The notes beneath the pieces were generated by a model. It saw only the letters and a program-made list of their open reading frames with translations, was not told where the DNA came from and did no database searches. The position numbers and the translations under genes were made by a program. Shown here one piece after another: positions 1 to 7,429 of a stretch of DNA of 64,000 bases. The stretch comes from Pseudomonas sp. Q2-TVG4-2. GTDB taxonomy: Bacteria > Pseudomonadota > Gammaproteobacteria > Pseudomonadales > Pseudomonadaceae. How positions within the stretch are numbered: position 1 is the stretch's first letter; every line of letters begins with the position of its first letter. Location of the stretch: NCBI RefSeq assembly GCF_013620795.1, contig NZ_LGLW01000006.1, positions 124,001-188,000 on the forward strand, written 5' to 3'.

Positions 1-717
1 CCGGGCAGCGGTTTCTTTGCTTTTCCCCGCGGCGCACGTGCGGGTACCTGCCTGCACGCGATTCTCGAAGACTGGGCGCGCGACAAGGGCGCATTGGCGG
101 AGCTGATCGAGCCGGCGCTACAGGCGTTCGGCCTGCCGCTGGAGTGGAAGGAGATCGCCAGTCAGCATTTGCAACGGGTGCTTGATACCGATCTGAATGG
201 CGACGGCCTGACGCTCGCCGCGTTGCAATCCGCTAAACGCCTGCCGGAGCTGGGCTTCACCTTCCCGGTGCAAGAGCTCGACGTGATGCGTCTGCGTGCT
301 CTACTGACGGACCCGGCCAGCGGCCTGGCCGCCCCGCTGCGTGAGGCCGCGACGCGGTTGGAATTCGACAGCCTCAAGGGCTTTCTCAAAGGCTTTATCG
401 ACCTGACCTTCGAGCACGACGGGCGCTGGTATATCGCCGACTACAAATCCAACTGGCTCGGCCCAGATGCCGGCTACTACGGCGGCGAGCGGCTGCTGCA
501 GGCTTTGGCGGGCGAACATTACTACCTGCAATACCTGATCTACCTGGTGGCGTTGCGGCGCTTCCTGCGTCAGCGACTGGCCGATTTCCGCGACGAGCAG
601 CTGGGAGGTGCCTTCTACCTGTTTCTGCGCGGCATGCCGGACGCGGGCGTGTATTTCGCGCGTCCGGATGATGCTTTGCTCGATGCATTGGATCGGCTGT
701 TCGAGGAGGGCAAATAA
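1..717 (+). CDS. recB: RecBCD exonuclease V subunit beta, C-terminal part (cut by window edge)
   Basis: C-terminal end of RecB, the 3'-5' helicase/nuclease subunit of RecBCD, which processes double-strand DNA ends for RecA-dependent repair. The frame is open from base 1 and ends with TAA at 715-717. Only about 238 of the roughly 1,200 residues usual for RecB are present. The visible part is the nuclease domain: it opens with the family stretch FPRGARAGTCLHAILEDW and later has YIADYKSNWLG, whose Asp and Lys match the metal-binding DYK motif of the RecB nuclease. recD follows about 155 bp downstream on the same strand, as in other recBD loci; recC would be expected upstream, outside the window. 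The identification is firm. Confidence 0.95.
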   Translation, partial: PGSGFFAFPRGARAGTCLHAILEDWARDKGALAELIEPALQAFGLPLEWKEIASQHLQRVLDTDLNGDGLTLAALQSAKRLPELGFTFPVQELDVMRLRALLTDPASGLAAPLREAATRLEFDSLKGFLKGFIDLTFEHDGRWYIADYKSNWLGPDAGYYGGERLLQALAGEHYYLQYLIYLVALRRFLRQRLADFRDEQLGGAFYLFLRGMPDAGVYFARPDDALLDALDRLFEEGK

Positions 718-773
718 TGATGAGCTTAGCTTTTGTAGGAATTGCCGTTCTAGTGAACCCTCCATCCGCTTTG

Positions 774-841
774 GTAGGAGCCAGCTTGCTGGCGACCGGG
801 GGGCACGAGAAACACATCACCAGCCAACCCGCTCCCACAGT
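774..841. repeat. Inverted pair of REP-like sequences between recB and recD
   Basis: The left arm at 774-795 reads GTAGGAGCCAGCTTGCTGGC plus GA. The right arm at 820-841 is the reverse complement of a related unit, CTGTGGGAGCGGGTTGGCTG plus GT. Each unit has an internal palindromic core (GCCAGC/GCTGGC). Such inverted pairs are typical Pseudomonas REP/REPIN elements that spread between genes. A closely related pair lies at 14797-14867. The element may form a cruciform or an mRNA hairpin between recB and recD; that role is inference. Confidence 0.75.
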
Positions 842-871
842 TGAGGCCCCTGCCGGATCGAGGTGGCCACG

Positions 872-2713
872 ATGATGAGTCTGTTAGACCTGCCGCTCGG
901 CCCACTGGAGCGTGCCTTTGTCGCCAGCCTGCAACGCCTCGAACCCGAGACGCCGGAGACGGTGTTGATCGCCGCTGCGCTGTGCTGCGAAGCGCTAGCT
1001 GCGGGTGATGTCTGCCTGCCGCTCGGGCGGGTGGCCGGTAAGCGTCCTTGGCCCGATGCCGATCGAAGCCTGCCGCTGCTCGCGGTTTTGCGAGAACAGC
1101 TTGAGGCCTCGCCCCTGATCGGCGCGCCTGATGACTACGCACCGCTGATCCTCGACGGTGATCGCCTCTATCTGGCGCGCTATCAAGCCTATGAGCAGCA
1201 GCTGGCCGACCAGCTGTTGGCGCGCGGGGCCGATGCGCCGGCGATCGACGAGTTGCAGCTGAGCGAAAGCCTGACGCGACTGTTCGCCTTCAATCAGCAG
1301 AGCCCTGACTGGCAGCGTCTGGCGGCGGCACAAGCGGTACGGCGGCGGCTGACGGTGATCTCCGGTGGCCCCGGGACGGGCAAGACCACTACCGTCGTGC
1401 GCCTGCTGGCGGCGTTGCTGGAGCAACCCGGGGGGGAACGCCTCGCCATCGGCCTGGCCGCCCCTACCGGCAAGGCCGCGGCACGCATGGCCGAGGCGAT
1501 CCGCAATGCCAAGGCCGACCTGCCGGCCAGCGATGCGGTCAAGGAGGCGCTGCCGGATGACGCTCGAACCCTGCATCGTCTGCTTGGTAGCCGCGGTGAC
1601 AGTCCGAAGGTGCGTCACGACGCCGCCAATCCGCTGCCGCTGGACGTGCTGGTGGTGGACGAGGCGTCCATGGTCGACCTGGCGCTGATGGCCAAACTGG
1701 TTGCCGCACTACCGCCCAAGGCGCGATTGATCCTGCTCGGCGATAAGGATCAACTGGCTGCGGTCGAAGCCGGCGCGGTGTTCGCAGAACTGTGCGAGGG
1801 GCGCGGTTTCGATGAGCAGGCGGCCAACGATTTGCAGCGCATCACAGGCCAGAGCGTACCGGTCGACAGGCCGCTTTCTCGCCTCGGTGACGCAGTGGTG
1901 CTGCTCACCCACAGTCATCGTTTTGCCGGTGACAGCGGCATCGGAGAGCTGGCGCGGCGGATCAATGGCGGCGACGCCAAGGGCATCGTGACGCTGCTGC
2001 AGGAGCAGCGCACCGACCTTGCCTGGAACGCCACGCCGGCCTCGGCTGCGCTGATCGAGCGGCTGGAACAGGGCTATGCGCCCTACCTGCAGGCCGCGCG
2101 GCAAGCGGATCCCGCTGTGGCGTTTGATGCGTTCAACGGCTTCCGCGCGCTGACCGCGCAGCGCCAAGGCGCCTTCGGTGTCACTGGCATCAACGAGTCA
2201 TTGGAAGCACGCCTCAAGCGTCGTCTCGGCGTGCCGGCCCGCGAACGTTGGTACCCAGGCCGCGCGGTGATGGTGCGGCAGAACGACTATGCCTTGGGCC
2301 TGTTCAACGGCGACATCGGTCTGTGCCTGAAAACCGAGCAGGGCCTGCGGGTGTTTTTCGAGGGAGACGAAGGTTTTCGCGGTTTCGCCCCGGCGCGGCT
2401 GCCGAGTCATGACAGTGCTTTTGCCATGACCGTACACAAGAGCCAGGGCTCGGAATTCACCGACGTCCTACTGGCGCTACCTGAGCAGTCCAGCCCGCTG
2501 CTCACGCGTTCGCTGTTCTACACCGGGATTACCCGCGCCAAGCGAAAGGTGGAAATCTGGGCGCTACCGGCGCGGCTCGCCGAGGCGGTGAACACCCGTG
2601 CCGAGCGAGCTGCCGGCTTGGCCGAGCGGTTGGCGCTGGAAATTGATGTCGTACCCGACCTGGACCAGGCGGCACCCGTCACGCAACCCAGCGATCAGCT
2701 CAGTCTGTTCTGA
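872..2713 (+). CDS. recD: RecBCD exonuclease V subunit alpha
   Basis: RecD, the 5'-3' helicase subunit of the RecBCD complex. About 613 residues, the usual length. Walker A GGPGTGKTTT lies near residues 167-176 after an N-terminal domain that contacts RecB/RecC. Walker B with VVDEAS follows about 95 residues later, and the late SF1B motifs VHKSQGSEF and ITRAKRK are near the C-terminus. The ATG at 872 (a second ATG is at 875) is chosen because a GAGGTGG ribosome-binding site sits at 859-865; a GTG at 863 lies inside that site. The gene is co-directional with recB, separated by the REP pair, and likely in the same transcript. Confidence in identity is high; the start could shift by one codon. 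Confidence 0.95.
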   Translation: MMSLLDLPLGPLERAFVASLQRLEPETPETVLIAAALCCEALAAGDVCLPLGRVAGKRPWPDADRSLPLLAVLREQLEASPLIGAPDDYAPLILDGDRLYLARYQAYEQQLADQLLARGADAPAIDELQLSESLTRLFAFNQQSPDWQRLAAAQAVRRRLTVISGGPGTGKTTTVVRLLAALLEQPGGERLAIGLAAPTGKAAARMAEAIRNAKADLPASDAVKEALPDDARTLHRLLGSRGDSPKVRHDAANPLPLDVLVVDEASMVDLALMAKLVAALPPKARLILLGDKDQLAAVEAGAVFAELCEGRGFDEQAANDLQRITGQSVPVDRPLSRLGDAVVLLTHSHRFAGDSGIGELARRINGGDAKGIVTLLQEQRTDLAWNATPASAALIERLEQGYAPYLQAARQADPAVAFDAFNGFRALTAQRQGAFGVTGINESLEARLKRRLGVPARERWYPGRAVMVRQNDYALGLFNGDIGLCLKTEQGLRVFFEGDEGFRGFAPARLPSHDSAFAMTVHKSQGSEFTDVLLALPEQSSPLLTRSLFYTGITRAKRKVEIWALPARLAEAVNTRAERAAGLAERLALEIDVVPDLDQAAPVTQPSDQLSLF

Positions 2714-2840
2714 CCTCCTGGCGCAATGCAGTGCCGTTCCGCGAGGCCCCGGCGGGCGTTCGTTTCCGTGAAGTCGTTGTGCGTATCGGCCGTTGAATTC
2801 TGTTCCGATGCACGCTCACCGCGAGGCAACGGATACGGGC

Positions 2841-3287
2841 ATGAAAAAGACGTTTTTTATCCTATGGGCACTGCTGAGCTCTTTCTGCGTCGTCGGCGCC
2901 CTCATCGCCTGCTGGCTGGAACCATCCTGGATGGGCGCCGGGTTGGTGCTGCTGGCCGGCTATTACTCGCTCTGCTTCTTTCAGTTCGTTCGCGCACTCT
3001 GCCAGCCCTGGGGGCTGCTCGGCCCCAGACGCCGGGCGGGTTACTGGTTCTGTCTGTTGCTACTGCCGCTGGCTCTGCTGCCGCTTCACGCTGCGTTCGA
3101 AATCTGGCAACAGGGTAGCTATAGCGCAGAGCGCATGGGCAACGTCGGCATCCTGATCGGCACGCCGCTGCTGGCTTGGCTGCAGGACCTGATGGGTTAC
3201 CTTGGGCCGATGCTGCTGTTGGCCTCGCTCGGCCTGGTCTTCGCGGTGGGGCTGCTGCGCCTGCTCAAAACCCAGGTGGTGCGCTGA
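2841..3287 (+). CDS. Small multi-pass membrane protein, function unknown
   Basis: A protein of about 148 residues that I do not recognise. It begins MKKTFFILWALLSSFCVVGA and has about four hydrophobic segments: residues 4-24, 32-52, a leucine-rich stretch near 70-86, and a C-terminal helix near 118-142, followed by basic residues. It is probably an inner-membrane protein. The ATG at 2841 is favoured because it puts the first membrane helix right at the N-terminus; an ATG at 2808 is an alternative. It follows recD by about 130 bp in the same direction and converges on the AEC transporter gene. Codon use looks native. The function is open. Confidence 0.6.
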   Translation: MKKTFFILWALLSSFCVVGALIACWLEPSWMGAGLVLLAGYYSLCFFQFVRALCQPWGLLGPRRRAGYWFCLLLLPLALLPLHAAFEIWQQGSYSAERMGNVGILIGTPLLAWLQDLMGYLGPMLLLASLGLVFAVGLLRLLKTQVVR

Positions 3288-3307
3288 TCTGTCTTGGATC
3301 CAGTTGC

Positions 3308-3334
3308 CGTTTCGGCGTGGCTGCAAGCGAAACG
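3308..3334. terminator. Possible bidirectional terminator hairpin
   Basis: CGTTTCG (3308-3314) and CGAAACG (3328-3334) form a perfect 7-bp stem with a 13-nt loop, in the gap between two convergent genes (stops at 3287 and 3345). There is no clear T run on either side, so this is only a candidate. Confidence 0.35.
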
Positions 3335-3344
3335 TCAACAGACC

Positions 3345-4262
3345 CTAGCCGTTCAGCAGGGTTAGCACCAGGGGTAGGCTGGCGGCGGCGAGCAAGGTCT
3401 GCAACGTGATAATGCCCGCCATGAGATGGCTGTCGCCGCCGAGCTGGCGGGTCAGTACGTAGGCCGTCGGCGCTGTGGGCAAGGCGAAGAACAGCACGAG
3501 GATGGTCGTCTCCATTGCCGGCAGGTTGAGCAGCCGAGCCACCGCGTACGCCAGCAGCGGCACGGCCAGCAGGCGAAGGGTGCTATTCCAGCCGAGTGCG
3601 GGGATTTCGCCGCCGAGTTCCCGCGGTTTTAGTGCGGCACCGACACATAGCAGACCCAGCGGCAGGCTTGCGGCGGCGAGCAGACCCAGCAAGCGATCGG
3701 TGCCGCCAGGCAGGCCCAGTCCAGAGAGATTGATCAGGGCGCCGGCTACGCAGGCGAGGATCAGCGGGTTCTTCAGAATCGGTAACAGCAGCGTGCGCAC
3801 GCTGACGCCACGCTCGGCGGTCAGCGCCCACACAGACATGACGTTCACCGTGGGCACCATCAGAGCCAGCATCAACGCCGCCAGCGCCAGGCCTTCCTTG
3901 CCGAACAGACTGCCCACCGCCGCCAAGCCCAGATAGGTATTGAAGCGTAGCGCGCCCTGAGCAAATGCGCCGAATCGGGCGGCGGACCAGCCGCGCACCC
4001 GTTTGAACAGCAGCAATCCCGCCCATGCGACACCCAGCCCCAGCATGACTGCCCCGGCCAGGCGCGGTAACGCGGGATTGGTCAACGGTGCGGTAGCCAG
4101 GCTGCTGAACAGCAGCGCCGGGAACAGCACGAAGTAGTTGATCCGTTCGGCACCGGGCCAGAAGGCCTCACTGGGAAATTCACGCAATCGCAAGAAATAG
4201 CCGGCGATGATCAGAGCGAATAATGGCCAGAGAGCAAGCAGAAGGGCAGTCACGCGATACAT
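3345..4262 (-). CDS. AEC (auxin efflux carrier) family transporter
   Basis: A membrane transporter of the AEC family, proteins that export organic anions in bacteria and auxin in plants; the substrate cannot be told from sequence. About 305 residues with roughly ten hydrophobic segments in the typical two halves of five. The N-terminal segment contains WPLFALIIAGYFLRL followed by an NYFVLFPALLFSSLA helix, characteristic of the family. The start at 4262 (MYRV) is preferred because family members begin within a few residues of the first membrane helix. The frame stays open to an ATG at 4355, which would add 31 polar residues; no good ribosome-binding site separates the options. It is divergent from the diguanylate cyclase gene. 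Confidence 0.85.
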   Translation of the reverse strand: MYRVTALLLALWPLFALIIAGYFLRLREFPSEAFWPGAERINYFVLFPALLFSSLATAPLTNPALPRLAGAVMLGLGVAWAGLLLFKRVRGWSAARFGAFAQGALRFNTYLGLAAVGSLFGKEGLALAALMLALMVPTVNVMSVWALTAERGVSVRTLLLPILKNPLILACVAGALINLSGLGLPGGTDRLLGLLAAASLPLGLLCVGAALKPRELGGEIPALGWNSTLRLLAVPLLAYAVARLLNLPAMETTILVLFFALPTAPTAYVLTRQLGGDSHLMAGIITLQTLLAAASLPLVLTLLNG

Positions 4263-4420
4263 CCATGAACGTAGGTCAACGGATAGTGGAGCGCCGCGGC
4301 AACGTCCGCAAGCCAGTCGTTTATTCTGTTGCGACGTTGGAAGCTGAGCGCTCATCAGGAAAACGAGCGCAATGATATCGAACTGATACTATCGTGGGGG
4401 CCTGCATACGAGCCGCACCC

Positions 4421-5614
4421 ATGCGAACGATAGAAAAACAGTCTGCCGAAGACTATCGGGACACACTCTACGGACAACAGCTGCTTCACGGCTTCCGTCG
4501 CCTGCTGTTCGTTCCGGAATTGGAGCGCGAGTTCCGCGTTTATCTGGATCGTCAGGCGCGACTGGCGCAACAGCTCGGCGCCTGCCTGCTGATCTTGGTA
4601 GTTGGTGGTTATCTCTATGCTGAACAAAGGCTATTTGGTCACCTTGATCCCGAGTGGCTGTACGAGCTGACACTGCTGCGTCTGCTGCAGATCATTCCTG
4701 GGCTGGTGGTGCTGTCGATAACCTTGTTCTTCAAGCAGGTGCGGGACATCGCCAGTCGCATGCTCCCGCTGTTTGTCGTGATGATCGGGGTGATCGCGGC
4801 GCGGATTGATATGCAATATGAGGTCACCCAGCCGGAGCTGGCGTTTCGCTACGGTGCTGGCCTGTTGATCATCTGTTCGTTCTTCTTTCTCGGCGTAACC
4901 TTCTGGCGTGCTCTGGCCAGTGCGGTGGCGATCGTCCTCTTCGATCTACTCATTGCGGTCATGATTCTTTCGCCCAACGAGTTGCAGGTGCACTGGATCT
5001 CGGTCAGCTACTACCTAGTGTTGCTGGTGCTCGGCGCCATCAGCCGCTATGCCCACGAATACTCTCAGCGAGAGCAGTTCCTGATACGCAAGTTGCTCGG
5101 CTGGGTCGCCCAGCACGATGCCATGACCGGTCTGGCCAATCGCCGCAGTTTCGATACCACGTTGCAGCAAATGCTGCTGCAGGCGCGGCGCGACCGCCAA
5201 CCGCTGACCTTGATGCTGTTCGACCTGGACAATTTCAAGAGTTACAACGACAGTTTTGGTCATCCCGCCGGCGATGTCTTGATCAAGGAGTTCGGCATAT
5301 TGCTCGAGCGCTTCGCACGGCGCCCGCTGGATATGGCAGCACGAGTGGGAGGCGAAGAGTTCGCGTTGTTGTTATTCAACTGTGACGCGGATTCGGCTCG
5401 GGAGATTGCCGGGCAGTTTCTGACGGCGCTTGCCGAACGTGCAATGCCGCATCCGGCTGCCCCTGGCAGCCATGTTACTGCGAGCATCGGTGTGGCGATG
5501 CTGCAGCCGGAGCAGACCGCTGCACAGCTGTATCAGGCCGCAGATGCCGCATTGTATGAGGCCAAGCAGGCCGGCAAGAATCGCTACGAGCTGAGCCCGC
5601 AGTCAGCGAGGTGA
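4421..5614 (+). CDS. Membrane-bound diguanylate cyclase (GGDEF)
   Basis: Makes the second messenger cyclic di-GMP from two GTP. The N-terminal half (about residues 35-215) has around six hydrophobic helices, resembling an MHYT/7TM-like sensor without a domain I can name. The C-terminal half is a GGDEF domain: active-site motif GGEEF at residues 310-314, preceded five residues upstream by RPLD at 301-304, which fits the RxxD inhibitory I-site, so both catalysis and product feedback look intact. The start at 4421 is chosen over a GTG at 4394; neither has a strong Shine-Dalgarno site. It converges with the thioesterase gene, with only 11 bp between the stop codons. Confidence 0.92.
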   Translation: MRTIEKQSAEDYRDTLYGQQLLHGFRRLLFVPELEREFRVYLDRQARLAQQLGACLLILVVGGYLYAEQRLFGHLDPEWLYELTLLRLLQIIPGLVVLSITLFFKQVRDIASRMLPLFVVMIGVIAARIDMQYEVTQPELAFRYGAGLLIICSFFFLGVTFWRALASAVAIVLFDLLIAVMILSPNELQVHWISVSYYLVLLVLGAISRYAHEYSQREQFLIRKLLGWVAQHDAMTGLANRRSFDTTLQQMLLQARRDRQPLTLMLFDLDNFKSYNDSFGHPAGDVLIKEFGILLERFARRPLDMAARVGGEEFALLLFNCDADSAREIAGQFLTALAERAMPHPAAPGSHVTASIGVAMLQPEQTAAQLYQAADAALYEAKQAGKNRYELSPQSAR

Positions 5615-5625
5615 GCGGTAAATGG

Positions 5626-6027
5626 TCAGCGTCGTGGCGTGACGGGGCGGGTGCGGCCACTGCCGTCGATAGCGACGAAGACGAATACGGCTTCGGTGAC
5701 CTTGCGCCACTCACTCGATAGCGGGTCATCGCTCCAGACTTCCACCAACATGCGAATCGAACTGCGTCCAATATCCAGCGTCTGGGTATAGAAGGATAGT
5801 TGCGCGCCCACCGCCACCGGCACCATGAAGGCCATGCGATCGATGGACACCGTCGCCACGCGTCCACCCGCCGCCCGGCTAGCCATCGCGGTGCCCGCCA
5901 GATCCATCTGCGAGACCAGCCAGCCACCGTAAATATCACCGAAGCCGTTGGTTTCCCGTGGCAGGGCGGTTAGTTGAAGGGCGAGATCGCCCTGCGGGAT
6001 CGGGTCTTCCTGTTCGTACTCATTCAT
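5626..6027 (-). CDS. Acyl-CoA thioesterase, hotdog fold (YciA-like)
   Basis: Single hotdog-fold domain of about 133 residues, which hydrolyses acyl-CoA to free acid and CoA. The region DIYGGWLVSQMDLAGTAMAS carries the conserved Gly-Gly-Trp and catalytic-type Asp of the YciA/BACH group, followed by VSIDRMAFMVPV, the beta strand typical of the family. The start at ATG 6027 matches the family length; the longer open frame upstream adds non-conserved residues. It is transcribed away from pstS, sharing an intergenic region of about 220 bp with the Pho box. The substrate chain length cannot be deduced. Confidence 0.88.
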   Translation of the reverse strand: MNEYEQEDPIPQGDLALQLTALPRETNGFGDIYGGWLVSQMDLAGTAMASRAAGGRVATVSIDRMAFMVPVAVGAQLSFYTQTLDIGRSSIRMLVEVWSDDPLSSEWRKVTEAVFVFVAIDGSGRTRPVTPRR

Positions 6028-6155
6028 CGGATCGGACTCACGGCGCGTTTGTTGTTCTGGCGCGGAAACCCCACGGCAGTGCGGGCCGGCCCGAGTATAG
6101 CGGCTGTATGCGGCGGCAGCGACCGACACGCGAGAACTTCCCGGCCGTCACCAGA

Positions 6156-6173
6156 TTGTCATATTCCCTTCAT
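6156..6173 (+). promoter_or_regulatory. Pho box (PhoB site) upstream of pstS
   Basis: TTGTCAT (6156-6162) and CCTTCAT (6167-6173) are two 7-mers in 11-bp phase, separated by ATTC. They match the PhoB consensus CTGTCAT-N4-CTGTCAT at 6/7 and 5/7 positions. The site lies about 75 bp before the pstS start, the usual place, where PhoB replaces a sigma-70 -35 element. This implies induction by phosphate starvation. Confidence 0.75.
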
Positions 6174-6247
6174 AGAGTGTTCACACGGCCTGCAGACAAT
6201 GGCCTCCGTTCCAACACCCTCGAGCACACCCCTGCTAGGAGCAAGGT

Positions 6248-7216
6248 ATGACACTGAATCGTTTGATGGCGGCCCTAACCTTTGTTGCCGCTGGTGTAGG
6301 CGCTGCTAACGCAGTTGCTGCGGTTGATCCGGCACTGCCGACCTATGAGAAGACTTCCGGTGTTTCCGGCAACCTGTCCAGCGTCGGTTCCGACTCTCTG
6401 GCCAACCTGATGACCCTGTGGGCAGAAGACTTCAAGCGCAGCTACCCGAACGTCAATATCCAGATTCAGGCTGCCGGCTCCTCCACCGCACCGCCAGCGC
6501 TCACCGAAGGCACGTCCAACCTCGGCCCGATGAGCCGTCCGATGAAGGACAACGAGATTCAGGCCTTCGAAGAGAAGTATGGCTACAAGCCGACGGCCGT
6601 ACCGGTCGCCATCGACGCCCTGGCTGTGTTCGTGCACAAGGACAACCCGATCGAGAGCCTGGACATCGAGCAGGTCGACGCGATCTTCTCCAGCACCCGC
6701 CTGTGCGGTGGCGAGAAAGACATCACTACCTGGGGTGACGTTGGTCTGACCGGCGAGTGGGCGAACAAGCCGATTCAGCTGTTCGGTCGTAACTCGGTAT
6801 CCGGCACCTACGGTTACTTCAAGGAAGAAGCGCTCTGCAAAGGTGACTTCAAGCCTAACGTGAACGAGCAGCCGGGTTCCGCTTCGGTGGTGCAGTCGAT
6901 CTCCAGCACCCTGAACGCCATCGGTTACTCGGGTATCGGCTACAAGACCTCCAGCGTCCGCGCCGTACCGCTGTCCAAGGGTGGCGAGGCCTTCGAAGCC
7001 AACGAAGAGAACGCTCTGGCTGGCAAGTTCCCTCTGGCTCGCTTCTTCTACGTCTACGTCAACAAGGCGCCGAACAAGCCGCTGAGCCCGATCGACGCCG
7101 AGTTCCTCAAGCTGGTGCTGTCGAAGCAGGGTCAGGAAGTCGTGGTAAAGGATGGCTACATCCCGCTGCCTAAGAAAGTCGTCGACAAGACGCTGAACGA
7201 GTTAGGTCTCAACTAA
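6248..7216 (+). CDS. pstS: Phosphate ABC transporter, periplasmic phosphate-binding protein
   Basis: PstS-type binding protein that captures phosphate in the periplasm and delivers it to PstCA. 322 residues with a Sec signal peptide ending near ANAVAA (about residue 24). [20 protein letters not shown] and [12 protein letters not shown] are phosphate-loop motifs of the family. Start ATG 6248 follows AGGAG at 6237-6241. It is preceded by a Pho box and followed by a stem-loop and a second Pho-box array before pstC, so pstS can be transcribed more strongly than the rest of the system. This suits the high demand for the binding protein. Identity is firm. Confidence 0.95.
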   Translation: MTLNRLMAALTFVAAGVGAANAVAAVDPALPTYEKTSGVSGNLSSVGSDSLANLMTLWAEDFKRSYPNVNIQIQAAGSSTAPPALTEGTSNLGPMSRPMKDNEIQAFEEKYGYKPTAVPVAIDALAVFVHKDNPIESLDIEQVDAIFSSTRLCGGEKDITTWGDVGLTGEWANKPIQLFGRNSVSGTYGYFKEEALCKGDFKPNVNEQPGSASVVQSISSTLNAIGYSGIGYKTSSVRAVPLSKGGEAFEANEENALAGKFPLARFFYVYVNKAPNKPLSPIDAEFLKLVLSKQGQEVVVKDGYIPLPKKVVDKTLNELGLN

Positions 7217-7258
7217 GACCTGATGCCAGTCCCGCGGCGCTCGCCGCGAGCTGGGCAG

Positions 7259-7290
7259 ACGCCCGCCACGCCATGCGCGCTGGCGGGCGT
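7259..7290 (+). terminator. Stem-loop after pstS
   Basis: ACGCCCGCCA (7259-7268) pairs perfectly with TGGCGGGCGT (7281-7290), giving a 10-bp GC-rich stem with a 12-nt loop, 42 bp after the pstS stop. No T tract follows directly (the next T run is near 7312), so it may act as a partial terminator or protect the pstS mRNA 3' end rather than stop transcription fully. Confidence 0.6.
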
Positions 7291-7294
7291 CGTC

Positions 7295-7334
7295 GTGTCA
7301 CGGTGATGTAATTTTTCTGTCACACAATTGCATT
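7295..7334 (+). promoter_or_regulatory. Tandem Pho-box array upstream of pstC
   Basis: Four 7-mers at exact 11-bp steps: GTGTCAC (7295), ATGTAAT (7306), CTGTCAC (7317), TTGCATT (7328). The first and third match the PhoB half-site CTGTCAT well; the second and fourth are weaker. This is the pattern of two PhoB dimers bound head to tail. The array ends about 95 bp before the pstC start, with an AT-rich stretch just downstream for a -10 element. It indicates a second PhoB-dependent promoter for pstCAB-phoU. Confidence 0.7.
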
Positions 7335-7429
7335 AAATTAGGCGCCCGACCGGCCCTCGGCAGTCACTGAAACGACTCGCGCCAGATGGCGCTGCAGTTT
7401 TGACGGCCTGAGTGGCCAGGATCCTTCGC

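Noticed and set aside
4263-4355. Longer start of the AEC transporter gene (adding 31 residues)
   Set aside because: The extra residues are polar and unlike AEC N-termini; kept as an alternative only.
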